A stretch of DNA of 64,000 bases, taken from assembly GCA_016717725.1 (NCBI GenBank), contig JADKFA010000024.1, forward strand, positions 1 through 64,000. The letters run 5' to 3'. The DNA comes from Bacteroidota bacterium (GTDB taxonomy: Bacteria; Bacteroidota; Bacteroidia; AKYH767-A; OLB10). The translations under genes and the position numbers were made by a program. Below the pieces are notes generated by a model. It saw nothing but the letters and a program-made list of their open reading frames with translations, did no database searches and was not told the origin of the DNA. Of this stretch, positions 8,721 through 18,209 are shown in pieces (the stretch's first letter is position 1; each line of letters begins with the position of its first letter).

Positions 8721-10076
8721 ATGGAACATTATTCTTTGTTAGATCTAGTCTTTGGTCCTTTGTACCTAATCTTAATATTAGCCATGGCTAATATTTATGC
8801 AAAGAAAAAAGTACTGGTAAATAGTGAATATAAATACTTCGTTAAAGGCTTAATTGCTAAGTTAATAGGTGGAATTGGTCTCGCCTTTGTTTATACTTTT
8901 TATTATCCTGGTGGTGATACACTTCAATATTTTTATGATTCTTTAGCTTTTCAAAAATTAATGTTTGTTGACTTTGATTCTTTTACATATGTTTTTTTTA
9001 GGAAAGCAGATATTACTAATTTCCTCTATTTTAATTCGGAAACTGGTTTTCCTGCTTATTGTAGAGATCCCAAAGCTTGGTTTGTTGTAAAATGTTGCGT
9101 TTTTATTGTGGGTATTGGTATGCATAGTTATTTAGCTACTACCATAATATTTGCTACTTTATCTTTTTTTGGAATATGGAAATTGTACTTGGTCTTTGTG
9201 AATGAATTTCCTAGCTTGAAAAAAGAATTGGCAGTTTCATTTTTGTTTATTCCTTCTGTTTTCTTTTGGGGCTCCGGCTTATTGAAAGATACATTTACAT
9301 TTAGTGCGTTGGGTTATATCGTTTGGTGTCTTTATAATTTTTTGGTTTTACGGAAGGATATTTTGAAAAGTATCGTTATTTTGATTCTTGCTGTAACTGT
9401 TATTTTATCCATTAAGCCTTATATATTGGTGGGTTTGTTGCCCGCAGTTATAATTTGGATCATAAAGTCATTTATGAAAAAAATAAAGGGTGCTGTATTG
9501 AAAACCGCAGCGGTTCCTATCTTAATTATTTTTGGTTTTGGATTTGGATACTTATTTATGATAATGCTTGGTGAGGCACTTCAGGAATATAAACTGGATT
9601 CAATTTTAGATAAAGCTGTTGTAAATCAAAGAGACTTGAAGAGTGATTATCATAAAGGAAATGCATTTGATATTGGAGAATTTGACGCTTCTGTAGGAAG
9701 CGTTTTGTCAAAGTTTCCAATCGCAACTTTCTCAGCTATTTTTCGACCTTTAATTATCGAAACTAATAATTTGGTGATGTTTATTTCTGGAATTGAAAAT
9801 TTGTTGATATTAATTTTTACGATTAGAGTTTTGATTAAAGTAAAAGTATTTGGGTTGTTTCGATATGTTTTTAAGAATGAGCTATTAGCTTTTTCATTCG
9901 TTTTTGCTATATTATTTGCTTTCTCAGTAGGATTATCAACAAGCAATTTTGGAAGTTTAGTACGTTATAAAATCCCTTGTATGCCATTCTTTGTCGCTTC
10001 GCTTTACATCATTAGTTATTTGAAAGACAAAAGTGAAAATTTAGGTTTCTCTAATGAAGAAAGAAAACTTGAATGA
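8721..10076 (+). CDS. Polytopic membrane protein, candidate polysaccharide polymerase (Wzy/EpsG-like)
   Basis: Product of 451 residues with roughly ten to twelve hydrophobic segments and a large loop around residues 285-335 (AVVNQRDLKSDYHKGNAFDI). A periplasm-facing GGDTLQYFYDSL early in the protein and the WGSGLLKDTF stretch recall the EpsG/Wzy group, which joins lipid-linked repeat units outside the inner membrane. Such proteins are poorly conserved in sequence, so the call rests on topology and on lying inside a polysaccharide island with a flippase and several glycosyltransferases. It is transcribed alone, opposite to both neighbours. An alternative is a GT-C glycosyltransferase. Confidence 0.55.
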   Translation: MEHYSLLDLVFGPLYLILILAMANIYAKKKVLVNSEYKYFVKGLIAKLIGGIGLAFVYTFYYPGGDTLQYFYDSLAFQKLMFVDFDSFTYVFFRKADITNFLYFNSETGFPAYCRDPKAWFVVKCCVFIVGIGMHSYLATTIIFATLSFFGIWKLYLVFVNEFPSLKKELAVSFLFIPSVFFWGSGLLKDTFTFSALGYIVWCLYNFLVLRKDILKSIVILILAVTVILSIKPYILVGLLPAVIIWIIKSFMKKIKGAVLKTAAVPILIIFGFGFGYLFMIMLGEALQEYKLDSILDKAVVNQRDLKSDYHKGNAFDIGEFDASVGSVLSKFPIATFSAIFRPLIIETNNLVMFISGIENLLILIFTIRVLIKVKVFGLFRYVFKNELLAFSFVFAILFAFSVGLSTSNFGSLVRYKIPCMPFFVASLYIISYLKDKSENLGFSNEERKLE

Positions 10077-10131
10077 TCTTTTAATTTCGCTTTGATATAC
10101 TATTTTTCTTTTCTGAAAAGAATAAAAAAAA

Positions 10132-12054
10132 TTAGTTCATACTTATACCTTCATCTTTAAACCACTTATGCAAAACAATTAATAGCCACACTCTATTGTA
10201 TAAATATTCTTTTCCTTTTTCAAAGTCTATTAATAGTTTATCAACTTCTTCTGGATTTACAATTCCAATTTTTTTAATTGTTTCATGATTAAGATAGTCA
10301 TCAATTAAATACCGAAGTTCTTTTTTAAGCCATTTTCTTAATGGAATGGAGAAGCCTTGTTTGGGTCTATTGAAAAGTTTTTCAGGAACATATTTATACA
10401 AAATTTGTTTTAATATATATTTAGATATACCGTTGCGAAATTTTAAATCGGGAGATAGGTTTATTGCGAATTCAACAACACGATGATCCAAATAGGGCAC
10501 TCTCGTCTCTAAGGAATAGTGCATACTTGAACGATCTACTTTTGTCAATAAATCATAGGGTAAGTAATATTGAATGTCGAATAAAGCTTGTTGTTCCATC
10601 GCAGATAGTGTTCTAACTTTAACGGATTTTCCATGTGAAGTTTGTTTTTCTGCGAGTACAGATTGAATTTCCATGTTTTCGAGATCATTTAAAAATCCCG
10701 GACGAGAAAATTTAGGATGAACAATATTATTTATTTCATGCATAGTGAAATAATATTGTTCTTGCGACATGATATGACTTTGTAAATTCGAGGAATATTC
10801 AGTATGAAGTAACATACTGATTCGTTGATATCGAGATGAGAATTTCTCGAGAGCATAAGCTAACCCAGGTCGAATGACATTAAACCAAGGATTTGATAAC
10901 CTTTTTGCCCATTGATGAGAGCCATACCCAAAAAACAACTCATCTCCACCTTCCCCAGAAAGTGTTACTGTAACATGATTACGTGCCAATTTTGAAACTA
11001 GCATAGTTGGAATAAAAGAGGAATCTGCATTTGGCTCATCATACACATCAAAAATTGAATCAAAATGATTGATTGCATCTTTATAGGATACAATAAATTC
11101 ATGATGATTTGTACCCAAATAATTTGCTACGGCTTTTGCGTATTCTGATTCATTATGACTGTTTTCTTCAAATCCGATTGAAAATGAATTGACCTTTACA
11201 CTTGATAATCCGACGGCTTGTGCAGTCACTAAACTTGAATCAATTCCACCACTTAGGAAAACACCAAATGGCACATCACTTTTTAATTGATATTGAACCG
11301 AACTCATCAATAGATCACTAAGTTTTACTAATGCTTCTTCTTTGTCGGTGATAATGTTATTGGTCAGTTTTTTGTTGACACTCCAATATTTTGTTTGAGA
11401 AAGTCCTTGGTTTGTAACTTTTAAATAACTACCAGGATTTAATTTATGTATTTTTTCATAGATCGTATTTGGTGCAGGTATAAATCCAAGATGTAAAAAA
11501 TCACTAATGGAATTTTTATTAATTTCTCTACTGATTTGTGATAACGCGGTTAAAGATTTTAACTCTGAACTGAAAGCAATGTTTTTCCCATCCCAATAAT
11601 AGTTTAGAGGTTTTATGCCAAGTCGATCTCTTACTAAGTATAATTCATTGGCGAGTTTATCATAAATAGCAAAAGAAAACATCCCATTAAGTTGATGAAC
11701 ACATTCAATGCCGTAATGCACAAATGATTCTAAAATAATTTCTGTATCACTCGCCGTTTTAGGCTTGAATTCTATTCCATAGTTATTCTCTTTTAATCGA
11801 GCACCTATTTCTTGATAATTATAAACCTCACCATTGTAAATAATAACATACCTATCGTTGGCTGAATGCATAGGCTGGTTAGCACGATCTGATAAGTCAA
11901 TAACAGATAATCGACGATGTCCCAATCCGCAAATTCCATCATAAAAAAATCCTTCCGCATCAGGACCTCTATGCCTAATTCGATCAGTCATTGTTCTTAA
12001 GTCTTCTTCACTAAAGAATTTTTCAAATGACATATATCCCGCAATTCCGCACAT
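10132..12054 (-). CDS. asnB: Asparagine synthase-like glutamine amidotransferase (first copy)
   Basis: Product of 640 residues. An N-terminal class II glutaminase domain starts MCGIAGYMSF, with Cys2 as the nucleophile and HRGPDAEG, GHRRLSVIDL and NGEVYNY as substrate-site motifs. A C-terminal ATP-pyrophosphatase domain has FLSGGIDSSLV (the PP-loop), TLSGEGGDELFFGY and ETRVPYLDHR. The enzyme uses glutamine ammonia to amidate a carboxylate through an adenylate. In surface glycan islands such proteins often amidate uronic acids rather than aspartate. It is the promoter-distal gene of a leftward group with the GT-C, methyltransferase and GT2 genes. A second paralogue lies at 21345. Confidence 0.93.
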   Translation of the reverse strand: MCGIAGYMSFEKFFSEEDLRTMTDRIRHRGPDAEGFFYDGICGLGHRRLSVIDLSDRANQPMHSANDRYVIIYNGEVYNYQEIGARLKENNYGIEFKPKTASDTEIILESFVHYGIECVHQLNGMFSFAIYDKLANELYLVRDRLGIKPLNYYWDGKNIAFSSELKSLTALSQISREINKNSISDFLHLGFIPAPNTIYEKIHKLNPGSYLKVTNQGLSQTKYWSVNKKLTNNIITDKEEALVKLSDLLMSSVQYQLKSDVPFGVFLSGGIDSSLVTAQAVGLSSVKVNSFSIGFEENSHNESEYAKAVANYLGTNHHEFIVSYKDAINHFDSIFDVYDEPNADSSFIPTMLVSKLARNHVTVTLSGEGGDELFFGYGSHQWAKRLSNPWFNVIRPGLAYALEKFSSRYQRISMLLHTEYSSNLQSHIMSQEQYYFTMHEINNIVHPKFSRPGFLNDLENMEIQSVLAEKQTSHGKSVKVRTLSAMEQQALFDIQYYLPYDLLTKVDRSSMHYSLETRVPYLDHRVVEFAINLSPDLKFRNGISKYILKQILYKYVPEKLFNRPKQGFSIPLRKWLKKELRYLIDDYLNHETIKKIGIVNPEEVDKLLIDFEKGKEYLYNRVWLLIVLHKWFKDEGISMN

Positions 12055-12091
12055 GAAAGTGATTGATTTTTATAAGTGTTGGTGGAAGTAT

Positions 12092-13546
12092 TTAAGCTTT
12101 TTTAATTTTTGTTGGTCTGCTGTACTTGCTCACTATTTTTTCTATAAGTAAGCCAATCGGAAAAAGAAGCAAGATGTCGCATTGTAAGAAATATCTAATT
12201 TCTATATTTCTGTATACAAAGCAAAGGAAAAAATACCATAATAGGAAATAGGTGATAGCTAATGTTCCGAATTGTGGCTGAAACCATTTTTTCTTATAGT
12301 TCACAAATAGTAGAATGAATCCTAATACTATTAGGAATGTACGGTATATGAATAACGTGGATGCTGCCAACTTTACTGCTCCGCTTTTATCTCCTAGTAA
12401 ACTAAATTTAAAAATTCCCTTTTTTAAGTTTGATAGAGGAACCAATAAATAGTAATCGAGTGGAAATTGTTTTATAAAGTTATTTTTTAATAATGTGAAA
12501 TTTTCCGCAATTTCTTGATCACAATTTTCAGAGGATTTAATAGGAGTTGCAAGAAGTCCTGCATGGAATTTAAAATAACTTAGCCCTGTCCCGCAAACTC
12601 TAAATTGTTCTATGGTTTTTCTTAGTAATAGTGAGTCATGTGTTGTTCCAAAAGAATTTTTTGGCCACTCTACTTTTTTGTTTTCGATGATTTGTTGATA
12701 TTGTGGTTGATGGTCTGTTTTAACCGCAAATATGTATTCCATAAATGCCATGTAGTCAGGAGACCAATGTTTCCCAACTCTTAAGTCCTGCGAGAAAACC
12801 AAACGATCTTGAAAAATAAGATTTCTAATAGGCCATAATCCATAGAGTAATCCAAAACCAATCAAGTAAGGAACTAATTTAGTTTTGATGGTTTCAACGC
12901 TTATTTTATTGGCTGATAGGTACAATAAAATGGCTGGGAGAATAAAAATACACTGCAGTCGGGTGAGTACTGCCATACCTGTGAAAATACCACTTAACAG
13001 TAAGTTTTTTATTGTGATCTCTTTTGTTAAAAAGAAAAGAGCACTTAAAATAAAAAATACACTCAATGATTCTGCATATAGTACCGGTGTCCATACTATA
13101 ATGAATGGATAAGTTGCGTAGAGTGCGGAGGTGAATAAGGAAGCTTTTTCTGATTTGCTAATATTCAGCATGATTTTATACACCAACCAAATGGCAACGG
13201 TGTCAAGAATGATTTGACTAAAGGAAAGTAGTTGTAGTCCTAAATCCAGATTGCATCCTGTTAACAAATAAAAAATTCCAATAATAAATGCATATCCTGG
13301 TGGTCTAAAAAATGCTGCATTTTTTACTGTTAAATCACTTGTGTAAATACCATGTTGAATTAAATTCATTATAGAATCTATCCAGCCATAAGTGTCTCCT
13401 TGAATTTGAAAATTTTCTGCGCCGTAATAGTATTTTCCACCAAAGAAAAGAAAGGCTAAACGAAATAATAGTCCTCCAGTTAGAATCAAGAATAACCACT
13501 TTCTTTTTGAAGGAAATGATTGATTTTCTATTAAATATTTTTCCAT
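12092..13546 (-). CDS. GT-C glycosyltransferase, ArnT/PMT (GT39)-like
   Basis: Product of 484 residues with about ten transmembrane segments. The first extracytoplasmic loop holds the GT39-type acidic residue in QGDTYGWIDSI and the following YTSDLTVKNAAFFRPPGYAF, which matches the family pattern of an Asp or Glu followed by an R-P-P-G-Y motif. Enzymes of this group move a sugar from a polyprenyl-phosphate donor to a lipid or protein in the periplasm. The start overlaps the 3' end of the methyltransferase gene by 16 bases. A polyprenyl-phosphate sugar donor could be supplied by the GT2 enzyme two genes upstream. Confidence 0.85.
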   Translation of the reverse strand: MEKYLIENQSFPSKRKWLFLILTGGLLFRLAFLFFGGKYYYGAENFQIQGDTYGWIDSIMNLIQHGIYTSDLTVKNAAFFRPPGYAFIIGIFYLLTGCNLDLGLQLLSFSQIILDTVAIWLVYKIMLNISKSEKASLFTSALYATYPFIIVWTPVLYAESLSVFFILSALFFLTKEITIKNLLLSGIFTGMAVLTRLQCIFILPAILLYLSANKISVETIKTKLVPYLIGFGLLYGLWPIRNLIFQDRLVFSQDLRVGKHWSPDYMAFMEYIFAVKTDHQPQYQQIIENKKVEWPKNSFGTTHDSLLLRKTIEQFRVCGTGLSYFKFHAGLLATPIKSSENCDQEIAENFTLLKNNFIKQFPLDYYLLVPLSNLKKGIFKFSLLGDKSGAVKLAASTLFIYRTFLIVLGFILLFVNYKKKWFQPQFGTLAITYFLLWYFFLCFVYRNIEIRYFLQCDILLLFPIGLLIEKIVSKYSRPTKIKKA

Positions 13547-14274
13547 AATAATAAATATGAGATGCCAAACGGTAAGGTGTACTTTCGCTTGAGGAATGTA
13601 TTTTCAGATTTAAAAATCGAATAAAAAAACTTGGAAAATATTCCAGATCCTTTAATAGTAAAATCTGATCCCGCACCTTTTCGCGTAATTGCGAAGGGAA
13701 GTATTTGGGAAAGTAGACGAACTATTGCAACAGGAAGGAATAAGAAAAAATTAAAATAAGTGGAATAAATTATTTTTCCGGATCCATGAAATAGAGTAGA
13801 AAATTCTTTTTTGGTGTATCGTCGAATATGATGATTCACTTCATCATGTTGACTCCAAAGAAATTGAAATGCAGGAACCGTGCAAAATACAGTTCCATTT
13901 TCAATACATACTCTTTTCATTTCTGAAATAGCTTTTTCATGTTCAGCGACATGTTCAACTACATCAAATGCACATATCAGATCAAATGAATTATCTTCGA
14001 ACGGAAGGTCAGTAATCGATCCTTCAATCACATCCATTTTTAATTCTGATCGTAAAAACTGACAACATTCAGAATCGAATTCTAATGATGTTACCACTCC
14101 ATAGTTGGATAACATTTCCGATGTTGATCCAGTCGCAACGCCAATATTTAGTATTTTTAATTGAGGATTTGTAACCAACTTTTGAACTTGACTTTCAAGT
14201 ATTGTTCTTCGCGCTGTAAACCACCAGTGACTTCTTTCAAGAGTATAGTATTCTTTAAAGTAATTATAATCCAT
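13531..14274 (-). CDS. Class I SAM-dependent methyltransferase
   Basis: Product of 247 residues with the Rossmann-type SAM fold: motif I is ILNIGVATGSTSEML, with a single glycine pair instead of the usual GxGxG, and the acidic loop follows in TSLEFD. FDLICAFDVVEHV carries the motif II and the family signature VxEH. The N-terminal HWWFTARRTILES is typical of methyltransferases found beside a GtrB-like GT2. The hydrophobic C-terminal third suggests membrane association. The substrate is probably a sugar or lipid-linked sugar but cannot be told from sequence. It shares one base with the upstream GT2 stop. Confidence 0.87.
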   Translation of the reverse strand: MDYNYFKEYYTLERSHWWFTARRTILESQVQKLVTNPQLKILNIGVATGSTSEMLSNYGVVTSLEFDSECCQFLRSELKMDVIEGSITDLPFEDNSFDLICAFDVVEHVAEHEKAISEMKRVCIENGTVFCTVPAFQFLWSQHDEVNHHIRRYTKKEFSTLFHGSGKIIYSTYFNFFLFLPVAIVRLLSQILPFAITRKGAGSDFTIKGSGIFSKFFYSIFKSENTFLKRKYTLPFGISYLLLWKNI

Positions 14275-15224
14275 TAACTTCTTGGTTTTTCAACAACCTC
14301 TTCGATAACAAATAGAGGCCTATTTCGTACCTGATTGTAAATTCTTAATACGTATTCTCCGATTAAACCAATAGAAATTAATTGAACACCACTAAATAGT
14401 ACAATGGCAATAATTAATGAAGTGAATCCTGCTGGAACATTGTTGTGAACAATACGCTCGTAAATGACATATGCAATATAGATGAGCGATAATAAAATGG
14501 AGTAAATGCCTAAATGTGTGATTAGTTTTACTGGAAATTCACTAAAGTTAAAAATTCCGTTAAAAGCTAAATTTAGTAATTGCCGAAAGCTGTAATTCGA
14601 TTTACCTTCTAAGCGCGCATCTCTGCCATATGAAAGTCCGATTTGTTTATAACCAACCCACGATCTCATCCCGCGTAAGTATCGGCTTTGTTCAGGCATT
14701 GAATTCATAATGTCAACAACTCTTCTACTCATTAATCCAAAATCTCCACTGTCAATGGGTATTTGAAAATTACTTACAGACCTTTGAATTCGGTAATAGG
14801 CCCAATAGGCTAACCTTTTTAATAAATGTTCTTTTCTCTTTTCACGTATAGCATAAACTACATCGTATCCTTCCAAATGCTTGTTGTAAAAGTCAATGAT
14901 TATTTCAGGCGGATCCTGTAAATCACCATCCATAACCATAATTGCTTTGGTTCCTTTTGCATGCTTTAATCCAGCTGAAAGGGCTAGTTGATGGCCATGG
15001 TTCCTTGAAAGAAGTATTCCTTTGTAATGCGAATCAACTAAACATTTCTCTCGAATAAGAAATCTGGTGTTGTCGCTGCTTCCATCATCAATGAATACAA
15101 CTTCAGTCTCAAAAGGGAAAGTAAGTATCACATTATCAATTCTTTCGATTAATTTTGCAAATACCTTTTCCTCGTTGTAAAGGGGGATAACGATAGAGAG
15201 TGATGGAGGATTGTTTGAACTCAT
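14274..15224 (-). CDS. GT2 glycosyltransferase, GtrB/DPMS-like with two C-terminal membrane helices
   Basis: Product of 316 residues. The GT-A fold shows SIVIPLYNEEKVF, VFIDDGSSDNT, VMDGDLQDPPE (the metal-binding D-x-D region) and RNHGHQLALSAGL, all matching polyprenyl-phosphate glycosyltransferases such as GtrB, ArnC and dolichyl-phosphate mannose synthase. Two hydrophobic helices at about 230-295 anchor it, followed by GEYVLRIYNQVRNRP. It likely makes undecaprenyl-phosphate-sugar for the periplasmic GT-C enzyme encoded two genes downstream. It is the first gene of the leftward group and faces a divergent methyltransferase gene 114 bases away. Confidence 0.93.
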   Translation of the reverse strand: MSSNNPPSLSIVIPLYNEEKVFAKLIERIDNVILTFPFETEVVFIDDGSSDNTRFLIREKCLVDSHYKGILLSRNHGHQLALSAGLKHAKGTKAIMVMDGDLQDPPEIIIDFYNKHLEGYDVVYAIREKRKEHLLKRLAYWAYYRIQRSVSNFQIPIDSGDFGLMSRRVVDIMNSMPEQSRYLRGMRSWVGYKQIGLSYGRDARLEGKSNYSFRQLLNLAFNGIFNFSEFPVKLITHLGIYSILLSLIYIAYVIYERIVHNNVPAGFTSLIIAIVLFSGVQLISIGLIGEYVLRIYNQVRNRPLFVIEEVVEKPRS

Positions 15225-15338
15225 TCAAGTTGAATGTGGGAGTCTTCAAACTTACAGTATTTCTCTTTATGCGCAAAAACCAATCTGCATTATTTAATGG
15301 TCCTTTATTAGAAGAAAATTCACCATTTTTGGAAAATT

Positions 15339-16286
15339 ATGGCAAAAACGCCTCTGGAAGAGGAAATCTTTCAAATTTATAATTATTGTCGAGTAAATTG
15401 CAGCATTAATGAGCGATGGCCGTCTTATTATCGTCGAAGGTATTTAGAGTTTCGGTCGTATTTAGATTTGTTGCCCACTAAACAGTTTGATACTGTTTTG
15501 GAATTGGGTTGTGGTATTGGTTATCAATCTGCTTTTTTGTCTAAAATTTCTACTAAGGTCATAGCAACAGATCTTGAAGAGGAGGATCTTGCAACCCATG
15601 CTCCCGGAATGAAAAAAGCAAAGAGTTTACATGATCAATTGAATATAAAAAATGTTGAGTTAATTCCTTGTTCTGCGGAAGAATTGCCTTTCGCCGATCA
15701 ATCGTTTGATATGGTTTATTCGAGTCATGTACTTGAGCATATTCCAGATCGGTCGAAAGCGTTGAAAGAAATTTATCGTGTCCTCAAACCCGGAGGAATA
15801 CATTTTTGTGTCGTTCCAACAACTATGGAAAAGATTTATGCGTTCTTCAATTTTTATACTTATTTGTTGGGTAGGTCTTTGTTTCATTTATTTCAAAAAA
15901 TCAAAGCTCCTTTTCAAGCAAAGAAAAAGTTGAATTCCTCAAATGTAAATGTGAAGCCTGTAAATAGTAATACATCTTTGTTGAAGTATTTTCCCTTTCC
16001 ACCACCACATGGTGAGAGCTCCCATTACTTGCAAGAGTTGATAAATTGGACACCTCGTAAATGGTCTAAATGCATAATTGATGCGGCTCCTTTTGTTTTA
16101 ATTAGTCAATCAACAACTCAGTTGAATCCATTATTATCTTTATTGGGTGGAATCCTTCCAAAATTAGGTACTGCTTGCCATGCTATCTCTCGAGTTGCTG
16201 AATTGACTCTGGGAAAATGGCCTGTTTTAAATTCATTAGGAGTAAATACTGTGATGATTTTTAAGAAATCTAAAGAGGAAGCCTGA
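15339..16286 (+). CDS. Class I SAM-dependent methyltransferase
   Basis: Product of 315 residues. SAM motif I is VLELGCGIGYQSAFL, followed by the acidic VIATDLEEE, and FDMVYSSHVLEHI with LKEIYRVLKPGGI completes the Methyltransf_11 pattern. The C-terminal half (from about 165) is longer than the basic fold and has hydrophobic stretches, so it may form a lid or bind membrane lipid. Acts presumably on a glycan precursor; the target is not visible. It is the first rightward gene of the second half of the island. The start chosen is the ATG at 15339; no closer ATG fits the fold. Confidence 0.85.
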   Translation: MAKTPLEEEIFQIYNYCRVNCSINERWPSYYRRRYLEFRSYLDLLPTKQFDTVLELGCGIGYQSAFLSKISTKVIATDLEEEDLATHAPGMKKAKSLHDQLNIKNVELIPCSAEELPFADQSFDMVYSSHVLEHIPDRSKALKEIYRVLKPGGIHFCVVPTTMEKIYAFFNFYTYLLGRSLFHLFQKIKAPFQAKKKLNSSNVNVKPVNSNTSLLKYFPFPPPHGESSHYLQELINWTPRKWSKCIIDAAPFVLISQSTTQLNPLLSLLGGILPKLGTACHAISRVAELTLGKWPVLNSLGVNTVMIFKKSKEEA

Positions 16287-16348
16287 TTTATAATAAAAAA
16301 ATGAGAACAAATCGTTTTATAATTCCATTTGCACTTTAAAAAATTAGA

Positions 16349-17590
16349 ATGTTTAAAAAGGTAATTGGACACAGTTTAGTAAAAAATTCTTTTAGGATTT
16401 TTTCTAGCAATGTATTGGTTCAATTAATATCTTTCGTTTTCTTACCTGTTTTTTCTAGAATTTATGAACCTAATGATTATGGAATATGGGGTGTGTTTAT
16501 TTTCTTCTCAGGATATATTGCAGTATTCGCTGGACTCCGCTATGAATTAGCTTTGATGTTGCCCGATTCAAACAGAATCGCATTTTTGATTTTTAAAATG
16601 ACCCGATCTATTGCTTTTGTTATTTGTTCTTTGTGCGCAGTTGTTATTCTAATATTTTATAATTCTATTGTTTCTTTGTTTCAACTTCCCAATGAAATTG
16701 GTTTGTTGTTTTTAGTCCCCATTCAGGCATGGTTAACTAGTTTGAATTCCTTGCTGATGCAATGGTGTGCTCGAAAAGGGGAGTTTAAGTGGATGGCTAA
16801 TGTTCGATTGATTCAAAGTATTTCAAATATTGTTGTCTCTTTTATTTCCGGTTATTTTTTTAAGATGGAGTATTATGGTCTGATTTTCGGACTAGTATCA
16901 TCAACTTTGATTGCGAATATTTTCTTAGTTAGGAAACTTCATTTGCCATTATTTTCTTTCAAAATTTATAAATGGAGTTTCTATAAAAAGTTGATGCTCC
17001 GTTATCATAATTTTCTAATTTATAGTACCCCTCTCGGTATTTTGAACTATTATTCCACTAATATTTTAGTAAGCGTGCTTCAAGTTAATTATGGATCAAT
17101 TGCAATGGGATTATTTTCTAATGCTAATCGCTTGATACAGAGTCCTCTGAGTCTTGTTTCGTCTTCTGTAAGTATGGTGTTTTATCCTCATTTTAGCAAA
17201 TCACAGCACAAAAAGCGAGACTTAATTCTTGTTTTTTCTGCTCTTGTTTTAGTTTTTTCTGCCATCCTTCTTCCTTTTGTGGTTTGGGGAGAAGAATTGC
17301 TCGGTTTTTATTTAGGTGAAGAATGGGTAGGTTCAGCATTGTTTATTAGATTATTATTCGTGTTTTTTGTTTTTTCTACTGCAGTAAGCTGTGTAAGTCC
17401 TATTTTTTCTTATTTGCAAAAAGAAAATTATGTATTGATATGGCAGGTAATTTACCTAGTTAGTGCAGTTTATATATTTAGGTTATATCATGATGATTTA
17501 AATAGTGGAATATATTATTATTCATTAATGGGAGGTTTAGCATATTTCCTTTTATTTTGCTTAGGTTTAGTATTATTGAGAAACAAATAA
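16349..17590 (+). CDS. Wzx-type polysaccharide flippase
   Basis: Product of 413 residues with about twelve transmembrane segments. The N-terminal VLVQLISFVFLPVFSRIYEP followed by NDYGIWGVF is the hallmark of the polysaccharide biosynthesis/MOP-type flippase family, and LRYELALMLP matches the next conserved loop. The protein would flip undecaprenyl-diphosphate-linked repeat units from the cytosolic to the periplasmic leaflet. It lies 3 bases upstream of the acetyltransferase gene, which argues for a shared transcript. Confidence 0.92.
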   Translation: MFKKVIGHSLVKNSFRIFSSNVLVQLISFVFLPVFSRIYEPNDYGIWGVFIFFSGYIAVFAGLRYELALMLPDSNRIAFLIFKMTRSIAFVICSLCAVVILIFYNSIVSLFQLPNEIGLLFLVPIQAWLTSLNSLLMQWCARKGEFKWMANVRLIQSISNIVVSFISGYFFKMEYYGLIFGLVSSTLIANIFLVRKLHLPLFSFKIYKWSFYKKLMLRYHNFLIYSTPLGILNYYSTNILVSVLQVNYGSIAMGLFSNANRLIQSPLSLVSSSVSMVFYPHFSKSQHKKRDLILVFSALVLVFSAILLPFVVWGEELLGFYLGEEWVGSALFIRLLFVFFVFSTAVSCVSPIFSYLQKENYVLIWQVIYLVSAVYIFRLYHDDLNSGIYYYSLMGGLAYFLLFCLGLVLLRNK

Positions 17591-17593
17591 ATT

Positions 17594-18208
17594 ATGAATT
17601 GGATTTGGAAGCTAAAAGTGTTATTTTCTCTTTCTAGGAGAGGTAAACAGACTGTGGGAACTGCAGCTCCAATTACATGGAGAACTTTTTTAATGCAATT
17701 CGTTTTTGGTTTTAATAAGTATTGTTATTGGCCAGTTCATTTTTCTTCTACCATTGTTGGCGCGCAATATATTCGGATTGGAGAAGGTACTGCGCCTGGA
17801 CTCTCTCATGGATGTTATATTTTTGCGAATAGTGTAGGGAAAATATCCATTGGGAAATATTCGATTATTGCTCCCAATGTTTGTTTGGCAGGATTTAATC
17901 ATCAGTTAACAAATTACTTTATTACGGAAGCTAAAGGCCCACTAATTATTGGCGATTATTGTTGGATAGGGGCTAATTCAGTAGTGCTGCCTAACGTAGT
18001 TCTTGGAGAACATACAGTCGTAGCTGCAGGTGCTGTTGTAACAAAGTCCTTTCCACAAGGATTTTGTGTAATTGGTGGTAACCCAGCAAGAGTAATAAAG
18101 GAAATTTCAAAACAAGAGTGTGTGGAAAATAAAAATAAATTTGCTTATTATGGGTATTTAACGAGTGAAGAGTTTAATAAGAATAGTAATCGATTTATTG
18201 TAGAATAA
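17594..18208 (+). CDS. Left-handed beta-helix (hexapeptide) acyltransferase
   Basis: Product of 204 residues. Hexapeptide repeats run from about residue 60 to 175, with ISIGKYSIIAPNV, LIIGDYCWIGANSVVLPNV and HTVVAAGAVVTKSF giving the [LIV]-G-x4 ladder, and GGNPARVIKEI the usual end of WcaF/maltose-acetyltransferase-type enzymes. The candidate catalytic histidine lies in GFNHQL at about residue 98. These trimeric enzymes acetylate sugars from acetyl-CoA. Gene spacing is tight (3 bases after the flippase, 1 base before the formyltransferase), so it is part of the glycan operon. Confidence 0.9.
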   Translation: MNWIWKLKVLFSLSRRGKQTVGTAAPITWRTFLMQFVFGFNKYCYWPVHFSSTIVGAQYIRIGEGTAPGLSHGCYIFANSVGKISIGKYSIIAPNVCLAGFNHQLTNYFITEAKGPLIIGDYCWIGANSVVLPNVVLGEHTVVAAGAVVTKSFPQGFCVIGGNPARVIKEISKQECVENKNKFAYYGYLTSEEFNKNSNRFIVE

Positions 18209-18209
18209 A

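Noticed and set aside
10101..10130. Convergent terminator (TTCTTTT-CTG-AAAAGAA) between the membrane protein gene and asnB
   Set aside because: The stem is 7 bp of A/T-rich pairs and neither side has a U-tract after it; support is too weak to list.
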